Positions 31,538 to 40,160 of a stretch of DNA of 40,160 bases are shown one piece after another; within the stretch, counting starts at the first letter, position 1, and each line of letters opens with the position of its first letter. A program made the position numbers and the translations under genes. The stretch spans positions 22,689-62,848 of the forward strand of contig SZWC01015089.1 in assembly GCA_023375785.1 (NCBI GenBank), written 5' to 3'. The notes beneath the pieces were generated by a model. The model did not search any database, was not told the origin of the DNA, and saw nothing but the letters and a program-made list of their open reading frames with translations. This DNA is from Penium margaritaceum (lineage: Eukaryota > Streptophyta > Zygnematophyceae > Desmidiales > Peniaceae).

Positions 31538-31742
31538 ACCCAGATTCCACCCACCTACCACCCGAACTTTGGATGGGGCTATCTTTCTGAATTCTCAGCC
31601 AAGTCGAGCAACTGAAAGCTCGAAACTGCATGGCGAAATCCAAGGAGTCCAAATCTGCAATCAGATCAGACATCCAACCACCCCCTAGTGGTCGAACCAG
31701 GAAAACGGCAAACGGCATCCATGGCAGGGGCACTTTTTAACA

Positions 31743-31752
31743 ATCTCCCCCG
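31743..31752 (-). other. Polypurine tract of the copia element
   Basis: Directly next to the 3' LTR, the minus strand reads CGGGGGAGAT and then the LTR start TGTTAAAAAG. A purine run at this place is the plus-strand primer in LTR retrotransposons. It lies about 30 bp after the RNase H stop codon. Confidence 0.85.
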
Positions 31753-31780
31753 TGCACCTTCCATGCCGGATGCCTTATGT

Positions 31781-33409
31781 TCACTCGCACTCGTCTGCGT
31801 CTGCGCCTTCAAGGCCTTCACAGCTTGTCAACCCAAGCCCTGCAAGGCTGATGACATGCCGATCCTGCAGCTGCACCTTGGTCAAGCAATCCGCGAGCAT
31901 GTGCTTCGTGCTGCAATGTTGCAGCACAACCTGTCCCTTCTCCACCATGTCACACGCGTAGTGGTAGCGCACGTCGATGTGCTTCATCCTCCTATGCTGC
32001 GTCGGGTTGTTGGTCAGCAAGATGGAGCCGGTGTTGTCTTCATGAACCACCGTGGGCTCCTGCTGCGGCACGCCCAGCTCCCCCAGCAATCTGCGGAGCC
32101 ACACCGCTTCCTTGACCGCCTCGGCCAGAGCGACGTACTCCGCCTCCACTGTGGAGGTGGCAACGCAGTCCTGCTTTCTGCTGTACCACGAGACCGCTGC
32201 ACCTGCGAGAAAGAACACATACCCAGAAGTGGACTTCCTCTTGTCCACATCGCCGGCGTAGTCCGTGTCAGTGTAGCAGACCAGCCGCAAGGGGTCTGAC
32301 CTCCCCTTTCCGTCGTACTTCAGGCGCGCATGCCGCGTTGCGTGCAAGTACCGGAGGATGCGCTTCGCCGCCTGCCAGTGTAGTGGCCCAGGGTTGGCCA
32401 CATACCTGCTCACCTGGCCCACCGCATAGGCCAAGTCCGGCCGAGTTGCCACCATGGCATACATGAGGCTGCCCACCACAGATTGGTAGGGCACCTCCAC
32501 CATGTCCTCCTTCTCTTTAGTTTGCGGTGCCATTGCCGCACTCAGCTCACAGCTTGTGGAGAACGGACTGCCCACTGGTTTGCAGTCCTCCATGCCGTAC
32601 TGCTTCAACACCTCGGCCACGTACTTGGCCTGCCCCAACTCAAGTGTGCGCGCTCTTCGGTTCCGCGTGATGCTTACCCCGAGGTAGTACTCCAATTCCC
32701 CCATGTCCGTCATCTTAAATCTGCTGCTCAGCTGCTCCTTGAGTTGCTGTAAAGCCGCCAGATCTGATGAGCACATGATCAGATCGTCCACGTAGTGTGC
32801 GACAATCTGATGGAGTCCCTTGCTGCGCCGCACATACACGCTGTGGTCTGGCTCACAGCGCTTGAAGCCGAGCTTCGCCATGTAGCCGTCCATCTGTTGG
32901 TACCAGCACCTGGGCGCCTGTTTTAGCCTGTGCAAGGCATTTCGCAGCTTGCACACCTTGCCCTCCGGTGCATCCACCCCCTCCGGCACCTCAAGGTAGA
33001 TCTCCTTGTCGATGATGCCGTTCAGAAATGCCGTCTTGACATCCATTTGGTGGATCTCCATATCCTTTGCGGCTGCCACCGCGAGGATCGTCCGGATGCT
33101 TGTGAACTTTGCGACGGGTGCGAATGTCTCATCGTAGTGTTCGCCTTTCCGCTGCGCGTACCCCTTCGCCACTAGCCACGCCTTGTATTTCTCCACCTTG
33201 CTGTCCTTGGTGAGCTTCACCTTGAACAACCACTTGGAGCTGATCACCTTCGCCCCCTCAGGCCGATCCACCAACTCCCAAGTGTCGTTCACAGCAAGGG
33301 ACGCAAGTTCAGATTTTATTGCTTCGCCCCACTGCTGCCCGTCAGGCCGTGCAAGCGCCTCTTGCACAGTTGTCGGCTCCTTTGCGGCTGCCATCATGCA
33401 CCGCGCCAT
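31781..33409 (-). CDS. pol: Copia reverse transcriptase-RNase H
   Basis: This 542-codon frame is the C-terminal half of the copia polyprotein. Its first Met is not a true start, because the frame is separated from gag-integrase by a frameshift. Reverse transcriptase covers about residues 40-290: VNDTWELVDRP, KWLFKVKLTKD, ETFAPVAKFTSIR, QMDVKTAFLNG (D123), and an intact active site YVDD at 206-209. RNase H covers about 375-515: YTDTDYAGD (D383), STVEAEYVA (E424), HEDN (D458) and LADCLTK (D507), all acidic residues kept. A TRPDLAYAVG block near 325 is typical of copia. The length and domain spacing are normal, with no internal stop, so this domain may have been lost only by its separation from gag. 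It is not a host gene. Confidence 0.93.
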   Translation of the reverse strand: MARCMMAAAKEPTTVQEALARPDGQQWGEAIKSELASLAVNDTWELVDRPEGAKVISSKWLFKVKLTKDSKVEKYKAWLVAKGYAQRKGEHYDETFAPVAKFTSIRTILAVAAAKDMEIHQMDVKTAFLNGIIDKEIYLEVPEGVDAPEGKVCKLRNALHRLKQAPRCWYQQMDGYMAKLGFKRCEPDHSVYVRRSKGLHQIVAHYVDDLIMCSSDLAALQQLKEQLSSRFKMTDMGELEYYLGVSITRNRRARTLELGQAKYVAEVLKQYGMEDCKPVGSPFSTSCELSAAMAPQTKEKEDMVEVPYQSVVGSLMYAMVATRPDLAYAVGQVSRYVANPGPLHWQAAKRILRYLHATRHARLKYDGKGRSDPLRLVCYTDTDYAGDVDKRKSTSGYVFFLAGAAVSWYSRKQDCVATSTVEAEYVALAEAVKEAVWLRRLLGELGVPQQEPTVVHEDNTGSILLTNNPTQHRRMKHIDVRYHYACDMVEKGQVVLQHCSTKHMLADCLTKVQLQDRHVISLAGLGLTSCEGLEGADADECE

Positions 33410-33840
33410 GCCGACCCAGCGCCCGTGCTTGCGTCATACCGCCTCACCGCATTCCGACGCCTCCGACTGCGACGCGGCGACCTTGGCGACGCAGGCTGCT
33501 GGTCCTGCTGCTGCTCTGCTGCAACGTTGTCCTCGACCGCGGGCTCCCCCGCATCGGCTGCTGCATCCTGCGCTCCAGCGACACCTGCACCTGCTGCATT
33601 GCCTTGCTGCGCTCCGGCACCGTCATCCTCAGAAGACACGTCATCGACCTCTGCAGCTTCCGGCTCCTTCTCACGCTCAAGGAGTTGGAACCACTCCCCC
33701 TGCTTTGCTCAGTGCGCTGCGTCAATGTTGTTGCTGCTGCTGCGGTAGCTCTGCTGCTCATCAAACATGACGTCGCGGCTGGTGATGACGTCCTGCGTCC
33801 GTGGATCGAAGAGGCGGTACGCCTTGAGCGCACTCTCGTA
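33394..33840 (-). pseudogene. Copia integrase C-terminus and linker, with stop and frameshift
   Basis: The gag-integrase frame continues past a TGA at 33841-33843 as YESALKAYRLFDPRTQDVIT and SRDVMFDE, the normal copia integrase C-terminal sequence. It meets a second TGA at 33709-33711, then runs through an acidic Ala/Gln/Glu-rich linker (about 33650-33480) and a basic stretch (RSPRRSRRRRNAVRR) before a stop at 33394. The reverse transcriptase frame is offset and begins about 33409-33430, so a small insertion or deletion lies in this overlap. The second TGA fits a CGA codon changed by CpG-to-TpG transition. Confidence 0.85.
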
Positions 33841-35922
33841 TCAGACGAACGCATACGCCTTTGCACATGGGTCCAGTTTGGAGTCTTTTCTTTGCGCGGC
33901 CTGCACCAACGCATGCGCCTTGCACCCGAACGCCTTCAGGTGCGCCACACTTGGTTTGCGCCCGCTCCAAGCCTCTTGCGGCGTCTTCCACCCGCCCTTC
34001 CCCTTCACCACTGCTGTTGGAGTGAGGTTGGTGATGTAGCACGCCGTACTCACGGCCTCGGCCCACAGGCTCCGTGGCAACTTTGCATCCACGAGCATTG
34101 TCCGCGCCATTGTGAGTAGCGTCTGGTTCATACGATCCGCCACGCCATTAGATTGAGGCGTGTATGGAGTGGTCGGCTGCCACTCAATGCCCTGCTCCTT
34201 CAGCCACCCTCCGCAGCCCACATACTCCCCGCCATTGTCGCTGCGTAGAGCTCTAACCTTGCGGCCAGTCTGCCTCTCCACCGCTGCGACATGCTTCTTC
34301 AGCCGGTCCAGCACATCGCTCTTCCGCTTCATGAAGTAGACGTAGAGTTTTCTGCTGCAATCGTCGATGAAGGTGACGAAGTAACGCGCGCCCCCAACAG
34401 ACGGCGTCTTGATCGGTCCGCACACATCACTGTGCACGACCTCGAGCAGGTTCTCTGCCCGCCGTTGTCCGTCTTCAAACGGCTTGCGCTTTGCCTTGCC
34501 CATGATGCAAGGCTCGCACTTGTGCTCCGCGGAATCTGCTGCTGCGTCAGCTGCACCGTTGATGTTAAGGTTGCAAACCATGTCGCGCTTTGCCATCTCT
34601 TGCACGACTGCGGGCGACGAGTGCCCCAGCCGCTGATGCCACAGCTGCAGGTCTACTCCCCCGCCTTTTGCGAGGTTGACGACGCGTGCTGGCGGGTCTA
34701 CTGCATCTGATGCCGAGGGGATGACCTTGGTCTCAACGATGTAGAGGCCTCCCTCGCGCTTCGCCTCTAGCACGACCTTGCCACCGCCGTCCATCCGCAC
34801 GAATGCACCTTTCCTGCGGAAGAGGACTTCATACCCCTTGTCTGTCAAGTGGCTCGCACTCAAAATGTCAGCCAGGCCGGGGACATGTTGCACATTTTGA
34901 ATCACACTTTGTGCCTTTTTACCACCAACCACCACCTCTACGTCCACATCACCTTGGCCGGCCGCAGGTTCGACTTTGTCGTTGGCGGTCACCATGGACT
35001 TGGCGGACTTGGTGTAGTTGATGAACCCCACCTTCTCGACTTGGGTATGCTCCTCCGCACCTGAGTCGAGGCACCAACGGTTGGCGCCCTTCAGGTCGTG
35101 GTTCTTTGTGCCGTTGAGGAGCACCTTCTTGCCTTTGGCGCCTTTGCCGCCGGCCTGCACCTCCTCCGGACACTCTTTGGCCCAATGGCCCTCCTTGCCA
35201 CAGTTATGGCATGCACCCTTCTTGGCGCCCTTCTTACCGCCGCCCTTACCGCCGCCTCGCTTGCCGCTGCTGCTGCCACCATGTGTTTTGGTGATCAGGG
35301 CAGTTGAGGATGACAAGGTCTCGCCACCGCTCCGACGGTGTACCTCGTTGCGGATGTACTCGGCGACTGCGCCGTAGGTGAGTTTATCCTCCTCCCAACC
35401 TCCCAGCACGGTCATGAGAGGAGCCCAACTGTCAGATAGAGCCATGAGGAGCGCCATTGCCTGCATCTCTGTGTCAATATTCCACCCCACATCATTGCAT
35501 TGTGCGGCAACAGACTCGATCTGTTGCATGGCAGAAATGACGTCCTCACCCTCCTCTATCCTCACCGTCAAGAGTCGCTCCATTGCGAAGATCTTGTTGG
35601 CTAGGGATGTTGATTGGTGGATGGAGCAGAGCTTCTTCCACGCGTCGGCTGCCAGCTCGTAGCCATGGATATAGCCCCACTGAGATTCATGCAGCACCAA
35701 CAAGAGAAGCAGCAGCGCCTCCGTGTTCTTCCTTGCGAAGGCCGTCTTCTTCTCGTTCGTTGCGCTCGCATCTTGAACCTCCGTTCCCTTCATGAGCTCC
35801 AGCAGTCCCTTGTGCGCGAGGTAGATCTCAAAATGCCACCGCCACAGCCCAAAGCCTGGGCCGCCCATGTACGTTTGGATGGGCGAGGACTCTGTCTTCT
35901 GCGCCATGTTGAACTTCTGCAA
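33841..35922 (-). CDS. gag-pol: Copia gag-protease-integrase
   Basis: About 690 codons from an ATG at 35922, 111 bp inside the 5' LTR. Gag, residues 1-200, is the copia-type capsid (W...F..YL near 22-30, then helices). A complete CCHC zinc knuckle CHNCGKEGHWAKEC lies at about 233-246 after a Gly/Lys-rich stretch. The protease motif WCLDSGAEEHT has its active-site Asp at about 281. The integrase zinc domain has WHQRLGHSS and CEPCIMGK (HHCC) at about 424-467. The integrase core has HSDVCGP (first Asp, about 494) and RSDNGGEY (second Asp, about 557). At the third position copia normally has GVAERxNxT, but here it is GVADRMNQT, so the catalytic Glu is Asp. The frame ends at a TGA inside the integrase C-terminus (33841-33843). 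It is transcribed from the right-hand LTR in an intact element. Confidence 0.92.
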   Translation of the reverse strand: MQKFNMAQKTESSPIQTYMGGPGFGLWRWHFEIYLAHKGLLELMKGTEVQDASATNEKKTAFARKNTEALLLLLLVLHESQWGYIHGYELAADAWKKLCSIHQSTSLANKIFAMERLLTVRIEEGEDVISAMQQIESVAAQCNDVGWNIDTEMQAMALLMALSDSWAPLMTVLGGWEEDKLTYGAVAEYIRNEVHRRSGGETLSSSTALITKTHGGSSSGKRGGGKGGGKKGAKKGACHNCGKEGHWAKECPEEVQAGGKGAKGKKVLLNGTKNHDLKGANRWCLDSGAEEHTQVEKVGFINYTKSAKSMVTANDKVEPAAGQGDVDVEVVVGGKKAQSVIQNVQHVPGLADILSASHLTDKGYEVLFRRKGAFVRMDGGGKVVLEAKREGGLYIVETKVIPSASDAVDPPARVVNLAKGGGVDLQLWHQRLGHSSPAVVQEMAKRDMVCNLNINGAADAAADSAEHKCEPCIMGKAKRKPFEDGQRRAENLLEVVHSDVCGPIKTPSVGGARYFVTFIDDCSRKLYVYFMKRKSDVLDRLKKHVAAVERQTGRKVRALRSDNGGEYVGCGGWLKEQGIEWQPTTPYTPQSNGVADRMNQTLLTMARTMLVDAKLPRSLWAEAVSTACYITNLTPTAVVKGKGGWKTPQEAWSGRKPSVAHLKAFGCKAHALVQAAQRKDSKLDPCAKAYAFV

Positions 35923-36018
35923 TGGACACTCTCAACGTGCAACGGTGAAGTCGCCCAGGGCGACACTCCCGTGCGTTTGCGGAAGCCGTGAACGTCTTGG
36001 TAGGCAGGTCAGGGCAGT

Positions 36019-36031
36019 GGGCCCATAACCC
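36019..36031 (-). other. Primer-binding site matching the initiator tRNA-Met anticodon arm
   Basis: Two bases inside the 5' LTR (which ends at 36034), the plus strand reads GGGCCCATAACCC. This is the anticodon stem-loop of eukaryotic initiator tRNA-Met (CAT anticodon in the centre), so the minus-strand element RNA reads GGGTTATGGGCCC and could pair with it. Drosophila copia and yeast Ty5 are known to prime from an internally cut initiator tRNA-Met rather than its 3' CCA end. No TGGTATCAGAGC-type site is present. Confidence 0.85.
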
Positions 36032-36033
36032 TT

Positions 36034-36985
36034 TGTCATGAATGCTTTCCTGGCGTGCCCCGAACTGCCTGAGTGTCCACGGCTCCTTAGTGCAAAGATA
36101 CTTCCAAGGGAGGTGTGTGCTTTGGGTCGCCACAACACCAAGTGAGCAGAATTCAGGCAGAACACAGATTGCGGAAACTGAGAAAGGCTGGGAATCATCA
36201 ATGGTTAGTTATTTTGGTGAGATTACATCAGATTCTTATCGCCTGTGATCTAAGCTTTCCAGCGCATCCAAGCACGCCCAAAACGGAGCAGTAGAGCCCC
36301 TGCTACGGCCGTTAGAGTAAGCCATGGTGGAGCCGAGTCGCCCACCATACCCACGAACGGGAATGACGGGAGGCGCTTCGACGGTGGCCTGTCGAAGCGC
36401 CCTTCCTGTCATCCCAACGTGGGGGGAGGCTCGCCCTGGTCCAGAAGACCATCCACATCCTTTTTGTTCATGGCCCATGTGCCCTTGTAGCTCATTGAAG
36501 TCGAACTCGGATCACTGGTGGTGGAATTACTCCGTCACCAATGACGGAACCCAGATTCCACCCACCTACNCGCCCACCATACCCACGAACGGGAATGACG
36601 GGAGGCGCTTCGACGGTGGCCTGTCGAAGCGCCCTTCCTGTCATCCCAACGTGGGGGGAGGCTCGCCCTGGTCCAGAAGACCATCCACATCCTTTTTGTT
36701 CATGGCCCATGTGCCCTTGTAGCTCATTGAAGTCGAACTCGGATCACTGGTGGTGGAATTACTCCGTCACCAATGACGGAACCCAGATTCCACCCACCTA
36801 CCACCTGAACTTCGAGTGGGGCTATCTTTCTGAATTCTCAACCAAATCGAGCAACTGAAAGCTCAAAACTGCATGGCGAAATCCAAGGAGTCCAAATGAG
36901 CAATCAGATCAGACATCCAACCACTCTCTAGTGGTGGAACCAGGAAAACGGCAAACGGCATCCATGGCAGGGGCACTTTTTAACA
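36034..36985 (-). repeat. 5' LTR of the copia element (right copy, 952 bp as assembled)
   Basis: It starts TGTCATGAATGC and ends TTTTTAACA. It equals the left LTR in layout but carries a 232-bp excess: 36339-36569 is repeated exactly as 36571-36801, separated by the single N at 36570. Without the excess its length is 720 bp, identical to the left LTR. Confidence 0.93.
36339..36801. other. Exact 231-bp repeat around a single N: probable assembly join artefact
   Basis: CGCCCACCATACCC begins at 36339 and again at 36571, and both copies end CCCACCTAC (36569 and 36801). Both carry the same private differences from the left LTR (TTGTAGCTC, GTCGAACTC), which suggests one real sequence counted twice. 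An N of length one at the junction is what a scaffolder leaves when two overlapping contig ends are abutted. Confidence 0.85.
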
Positions 36986-36990
36986 CGTGC
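36986..36990 (+). repeat. Right target-site duplication of the copia element (CGTGC)
   Basis: Exact copy of 31018-31022. Confidence 0.9.
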
Positions 36991-37414
36991 GACTACTTAT
37001 TGAAGGTCCTTGTGCTTGCTAGTTCATATTTGGTGTTCCCAAACCATCGTTCCCTCCTCTGACCATTTGTGACCTGTATTATGAGTTGTCAATGTTGACC
37101 ACACACAACGGATTAATTTGGTCAAAGGCAGTACATATGCCTACTTTGGTCGGTCATTGTGCATGGTAGACACCTTGTGCTACTAATTATTGAAGGTCGT
37201 TGTCCTTGCTAGTTGAAAACTAATATTCCAAAACCATTGTTTCCCCCTCTGACCATTTGTGACTTGTGTTATGCGTTGTGAACGTTGACCACCCATACTG
37301 AAATTGCTTGGTCATGGTCAGTGACATATGCCTATTTTGGTTGATCAGTGTGCATAGTAGCCACACCATGCCACCATGTACTGTAGCTCTTTGTCTTTTC
37401 TAGTCGATGCATAG

Positions 37415-37605
37415 GGTTCCCTAACCATTGTCTCTCCCTCTGGCCATTTGTGACTCGTGTTATGAGTTGTCAAAGTTGACCACACATAGTGACATTCTTT
37501 GGTCATGGTCAGTGACATATGCCTACTTTTGTTGGTCATTCTACATGGTCGCCACACCGTGCCACTACTTATCGAAGGTCCTTGTGCTTGCTAGTTGGCA
37601 CCTGG
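37415..37605 (+). repeat. F/C chimeric monomer
   Basis: It starts as F (GGTTCCCTAACC, GTCTCTCCCTCT) and becomes C after TGAGTTGTCAA (AGTTGACCACACATAGTGACATTC, then the tail CTTGTGCTTGCTAG). Length is 191 bp. F-rest, A, B and C-start are missing, so this HOR copy is three monomers short. Confidence 0.75.
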
Positions 37606-38942
37606 TATTCCCAACCCATCGTTTTACCCTCTGACCATTTGTGACTCGTATTATGTGTTGTCAACGTTGACCGTACACAGCGGATTTCTTTGGCCAAAGG
37701 CAGTACATATGGCTACGTTGGTCCGTCATTGTGCATGGTAGCCACACCGTGCTACTACTTATTGAAGGTCGTTGTACTTGCTGGTTGGAAACTAATCTTC
37801 CGAAACCATTGTATCCCCTTTTGACCATTTGTGACACGTTGTTATGGGTTGTGAACGTTGACCACCCATATTGAAATTCTTTGGTCATGGTCAGTGACAT
37901 GTGCCTAGTTTGGTTGTTCGGTGTGCATAGTATCCAAACCGTGCCACTACTTATCGAAGTTCTTTGTCCTTTCTAGTCGCTACATAAGGTTCCCAATCCA
38001 TTGTCTCTCCCTCTGACCAATTGTGACTCGTGTTATGAGTTTTCAATGTTGACCACACATAGTGGACTTCTTTGGTCATAGTCTGTGACGTATGCATCCT
38101 TTGGTTGGTCACTGTGTATGCTAGCCACACGTTGCCACTACTTCTTAAAGGTCGTTGTACTTGCTAGTTGATAACTAGTGTTCCCAACCCAATGTGTCCC
38201 CCTCTGACCATATGTGACTCGTGTTATAAGTTTTCAACGATGACGACACACTGTGAAACTCTTTTGGTCACGGTTAGTGGCATATGCCTACTTTGGTTTG
38301 TCACTGTACATGGTTGCCATATGGTGTCAATACGTATTGAATGTTCTTGTGCTTTATGATTGATAGCTAGTGTTCCCAAACCATTGTTACCCCCTCTCAC
38401 TATTTGTGACTCTTGTTGTGAGTTGTCAACGTTGACCACGTGAAGTTAAACTATTTGGTCATGGTCAGTGACATATGCATTCTTTGGTTGGTCACTGTGC
38501 ATGGTAGCCACACTGTGCCACTGCATATTGAAAGTCTTTGTACTTCCCAGTCGATAACTAGTATTTACAAACCATTGTTCCCCCCTCTCACCATTTGTGA
38601 CTCGTATTATTAGTTGTCAGAGTTGACCACACATAGTGACATTCTGTGGTCATGGTCAGTGACATATGCCTACTTTTGTTGGTCATTGTACATGGTAGCC
38701 ACACCGTCCCACTACTTACTGAAGGTCCTTGTGCTTGCTAGTTGACACCTGGTGTTCCCAAACCATCGTCCGCCTATCTGACCATTTGTGACTCGTATTA
38801 TGAGTTGTCAACGTTGACCACACACAGCGGGTTTCTTTGGCCAAAGGCAGTACAAATTCCAACTTTGGTCGGTCATTGTGCATGGTAGCCACACAGTGGT
38901 ACTAATCATTGAAGGTGGTTGTACTTGCTAGTTGAAAACTAA

Positions 38943-39133
38943 TATTCCCAAACCATTGTTTCCTCCTCTGACCATTCGTGACTCGTGTTATGAGTTGTCA
39001 GTATGAACCGAACATAGTGGACTTCTTTGGTCATAGTCAGTGACGTATGTATCCTTTGGTTGGTCAGTGTAAACGCTAGCCACACCGTGCCACTACTTGT
39101 TGAAGGTCTTTGTACTTGCTAGATGATAACGAG
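38943..39133 (+). repeat. E/F chimeric monomer
   Basis: It starts as E (TATTCCCAAACC, TTTCCTCCTCTG) and continues as F (GTTATGAGTTGTCAG, CATAGTGGACTTC, GGTCATAGTCAGTGACGTATG). Length is 191 bp, so one monomer is lost in phase. Confidence 0.75.
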
Positions 39134-40102
39134 TGTTCCCAACCCATTGTTTCCCCCTCTGACCATTTGTGACTCGTGTTATGAGTATTCAACGTTTACC
39201 ACACATTGTGAAATTATTTTGGTCGTGGTTAGTGGCATATGCCTACTTTCGTTTGTCACTGTACATGGTTGCCACGCCGTGGCACTACTTAATGAAGGTC
39301 TTTGTGCTTTCTAGTTGATAGCTAGTGTTCCCAAACCATTGTTACCCCCTCTGACTTTATGTGACTCTTGTTGTGAGTTGTCAACGTTGACCACATGAAG
39401 TGAAATTCTTTGGTCATGATCAGTGACATATGCATACTTAGGTTGGTCAATGTGCATGGTAGCCACACTGTGCCACTGCATATTGAAGGTCTTTTTACTT
39501 GCTAGTCGATAACTAGTATTCACAAACCATTGTTTCCCCCTCTGACCACTTGTGACTCCTGTTATGAGTTGTCAAAGTTGACTACACATAGTGACATTCT
39601 TTGGTCATGGTCAGTGACATATGCCTACTTTGGTTGGTCACTGTACATGGTAGCCACGCCGTGCCACTTCTTATTGAAGGTCCTTGTGCTTGCTAGGCTA
39701 TACCTGGTATTCCCAAACCATCGTTCTTCCCTCTCACCATTTCTGACTTGTATTACGAGGTGTCAACGTTGACCACACACAGCCGATTGCCTTGGTGAAA
39801 GGCAGTACATATGCCTACTTTGGTCGGTCACTGTGCATGGTAGGCACGCCGTGCTATTAATTATTGAAGGTCGTTGTCCTTGCTAGTTGAGAACTAATAT
39901 TCTGAAACCATTGTTTACCCCTCTGACCATTGGTGACTAGTGGTATGCGTTGTCAACGTTGACCACCCATACTGAAATTCGTTGGTCATGGTCTGTGACA
40001 TATGCCTAGCTTGGTTGTTCGGTGTTCATAGTAGCCACAGCGTGCCACCACGTATTGAAGTTCGCTGTCCTTTCTTGTTGATACATAGGGTTCCCAAACC
40101 AT

Positions 40103-40104
<2 letters not shown>

Positions 40105-40160
<56 letters not shown>
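40105..40160 (+). repeat. (TC)n microsatellite, at least 28 units, at the window edge
   Basis: An F monomer begins normally (GGTTCCCAAACCATTG) and its pyrimidine run TCTCTCCCTCT has become a pure TC dinucleotide run to the last base. The true length is unknown because the window stops inside it. Confidence 0.95.

Larger units (their letters stand above)
31023..31742 (-). repeat. 3' LTR of the copia element (left copy, 720 bp)
   Basis: It starts TGTCAGGAAAGC and ends TTTTTAACA on the plus strand, matching 36034-36985 along its length apart from scattered substitutions and the extra block in the right copy. It contains a 16-bp palindrome at its edge (31026-31041) and two strong inverted repeats (31361-31390, 31520-31537). 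Confidence 0.95.
31023..36985 (-). mobile_element. Near-complete Ty1/copia LTR retrotransposon
   Basis: Bounded by a perfect 5-bp duplication CGTGC and by LTRs starting TGTCA and ending TTTTTAACA on the plus strand. Coding is on the minus strand, so the 5' LTR is on the right. The order along the minus strand is LTR, primer-binding site, gag-protease-integrase, linker, reverse transcriptase-RNase H, polypurine tract, LTR. Protease, integrase, RT order is the copia (Pseudoviridae) arrangement. By eye the two LTRs differ at roughly 25 of 720 positions, so the insertion is not recent but is much younger-looking than the gypsy-like one. The span of 5,963 bp includes one N and a likely artefactual 231-bp repeat, leaving about 5,731 bp. 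Two TGA stops and a frameshift mean this copy cannot make the full polyprotein. Confidence 0.95.
36986..40104 (+). repeat. Satellite block 4
   Basis: The C monomer interrupted by copia resumes (CGTGCGACTACTTATTGAAGGTCC) and the array continues in the same orientation to an F monomer start at about 40089. A-type cores lie near 38206 and 39160. Two chimeric monomers are listed separately. No gene is visible. Confidence 0.95.

Noticed and set aside
31688..32299. Plus-strand frame of 203 codons over the copia reverse transcriptase
   Set aside because: Antisense to a frame with clear RT-RNase H motifs, and its translation shows no domain.
33319..34119. Plus-strand frame of 266 codons over the copia integrase-linker region
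   Set aside because: Antisense shadow of the GC-rich element. It is Leu/Arg/Cys-rich with no motif.
36019..36031. A tRNA-Met gene
   Set aside because: Only the 13-base anticodon arm is present. The acceptor, D and T arms are absent, and its place next to the LTR explains it as a primer site.

Overview
This window is repeat-dominated nuclear DNA from a eukaryote and I found no host gene in it. About 25 kb is one tandem satellite array, always in the same orientation. It is flanked on the left by an 11-bp minisatellite and on the right by a (TC)n run, and three LTR-retrotransposon-derived insertions interrupt it. The plant-like copia element and the apparent CG/CHG-type mutational decay of the gypsy element suggest a land plant or streptophyte alga. 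I cannot name a species, and that guess is weak.

Layout. 1-950: 11-bp minisatellite with a superperiod near 484 bp. 951-17452: satellite of ~190-bp monomers. Six monomer types (called A to F here) repeat in fixed order, giving a higher-order repeat (HOR) of about 1,142 bp. 17453-24978: a decayed Ty3/gypsy-like element inserted in an F monomer, with satellite resuming at the same base of the F register. 24979-25199: satellite (F tail, A start). 25200-25974: probable solo LTR. 25975-31022: satellite. 31023-36985: a near-complete Ty1/copia element on the minus strand with two LTRs, a perfect 5-bp target duplication (CGTGC), a polypurine tract and a primer-binding site matching the anticodon arm of initiator tRNA-Met. 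36986-40104: satellite. 40105-40160: (TC)n growing out of an F monomer and running to the window edge.

State of the elements. The copia element keeps gag, protease, integrase, reverse transcriptase and RNase H, but is broken by two TGA stops, one frameshift and an integrase Glu-to-Asp change. Its right LTR contains a single N flanked by two identical 231-bp copies. Removing the extra copy makes both LTRs exactly 720 bp, so this looks like an assembly join artefact. The gypsy-like element is far more decayed. It has many in-frame stops and has lost catalytic acidic residues in protease, reverse transcriptase and RNase H, each explicable as a CpG-to-CpA transition. It has no recognisable integrase or 3' LTR, and it ends inside a second protease-like segment.

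The satellite has HOR structure, near-nucleosomal monomers, chimeric monomers from unequal exchange and nested retroelements. It is therefore a reasonable candidate for centromeric or pericentromeric DNA, but nothing in the sequence alone proves that. I found no novel enzymatic or defence system. The best candidates for something undescribed are the six-monomer satellite itself and the integrase-less gypsy-like element with a duplicated protease-like module.
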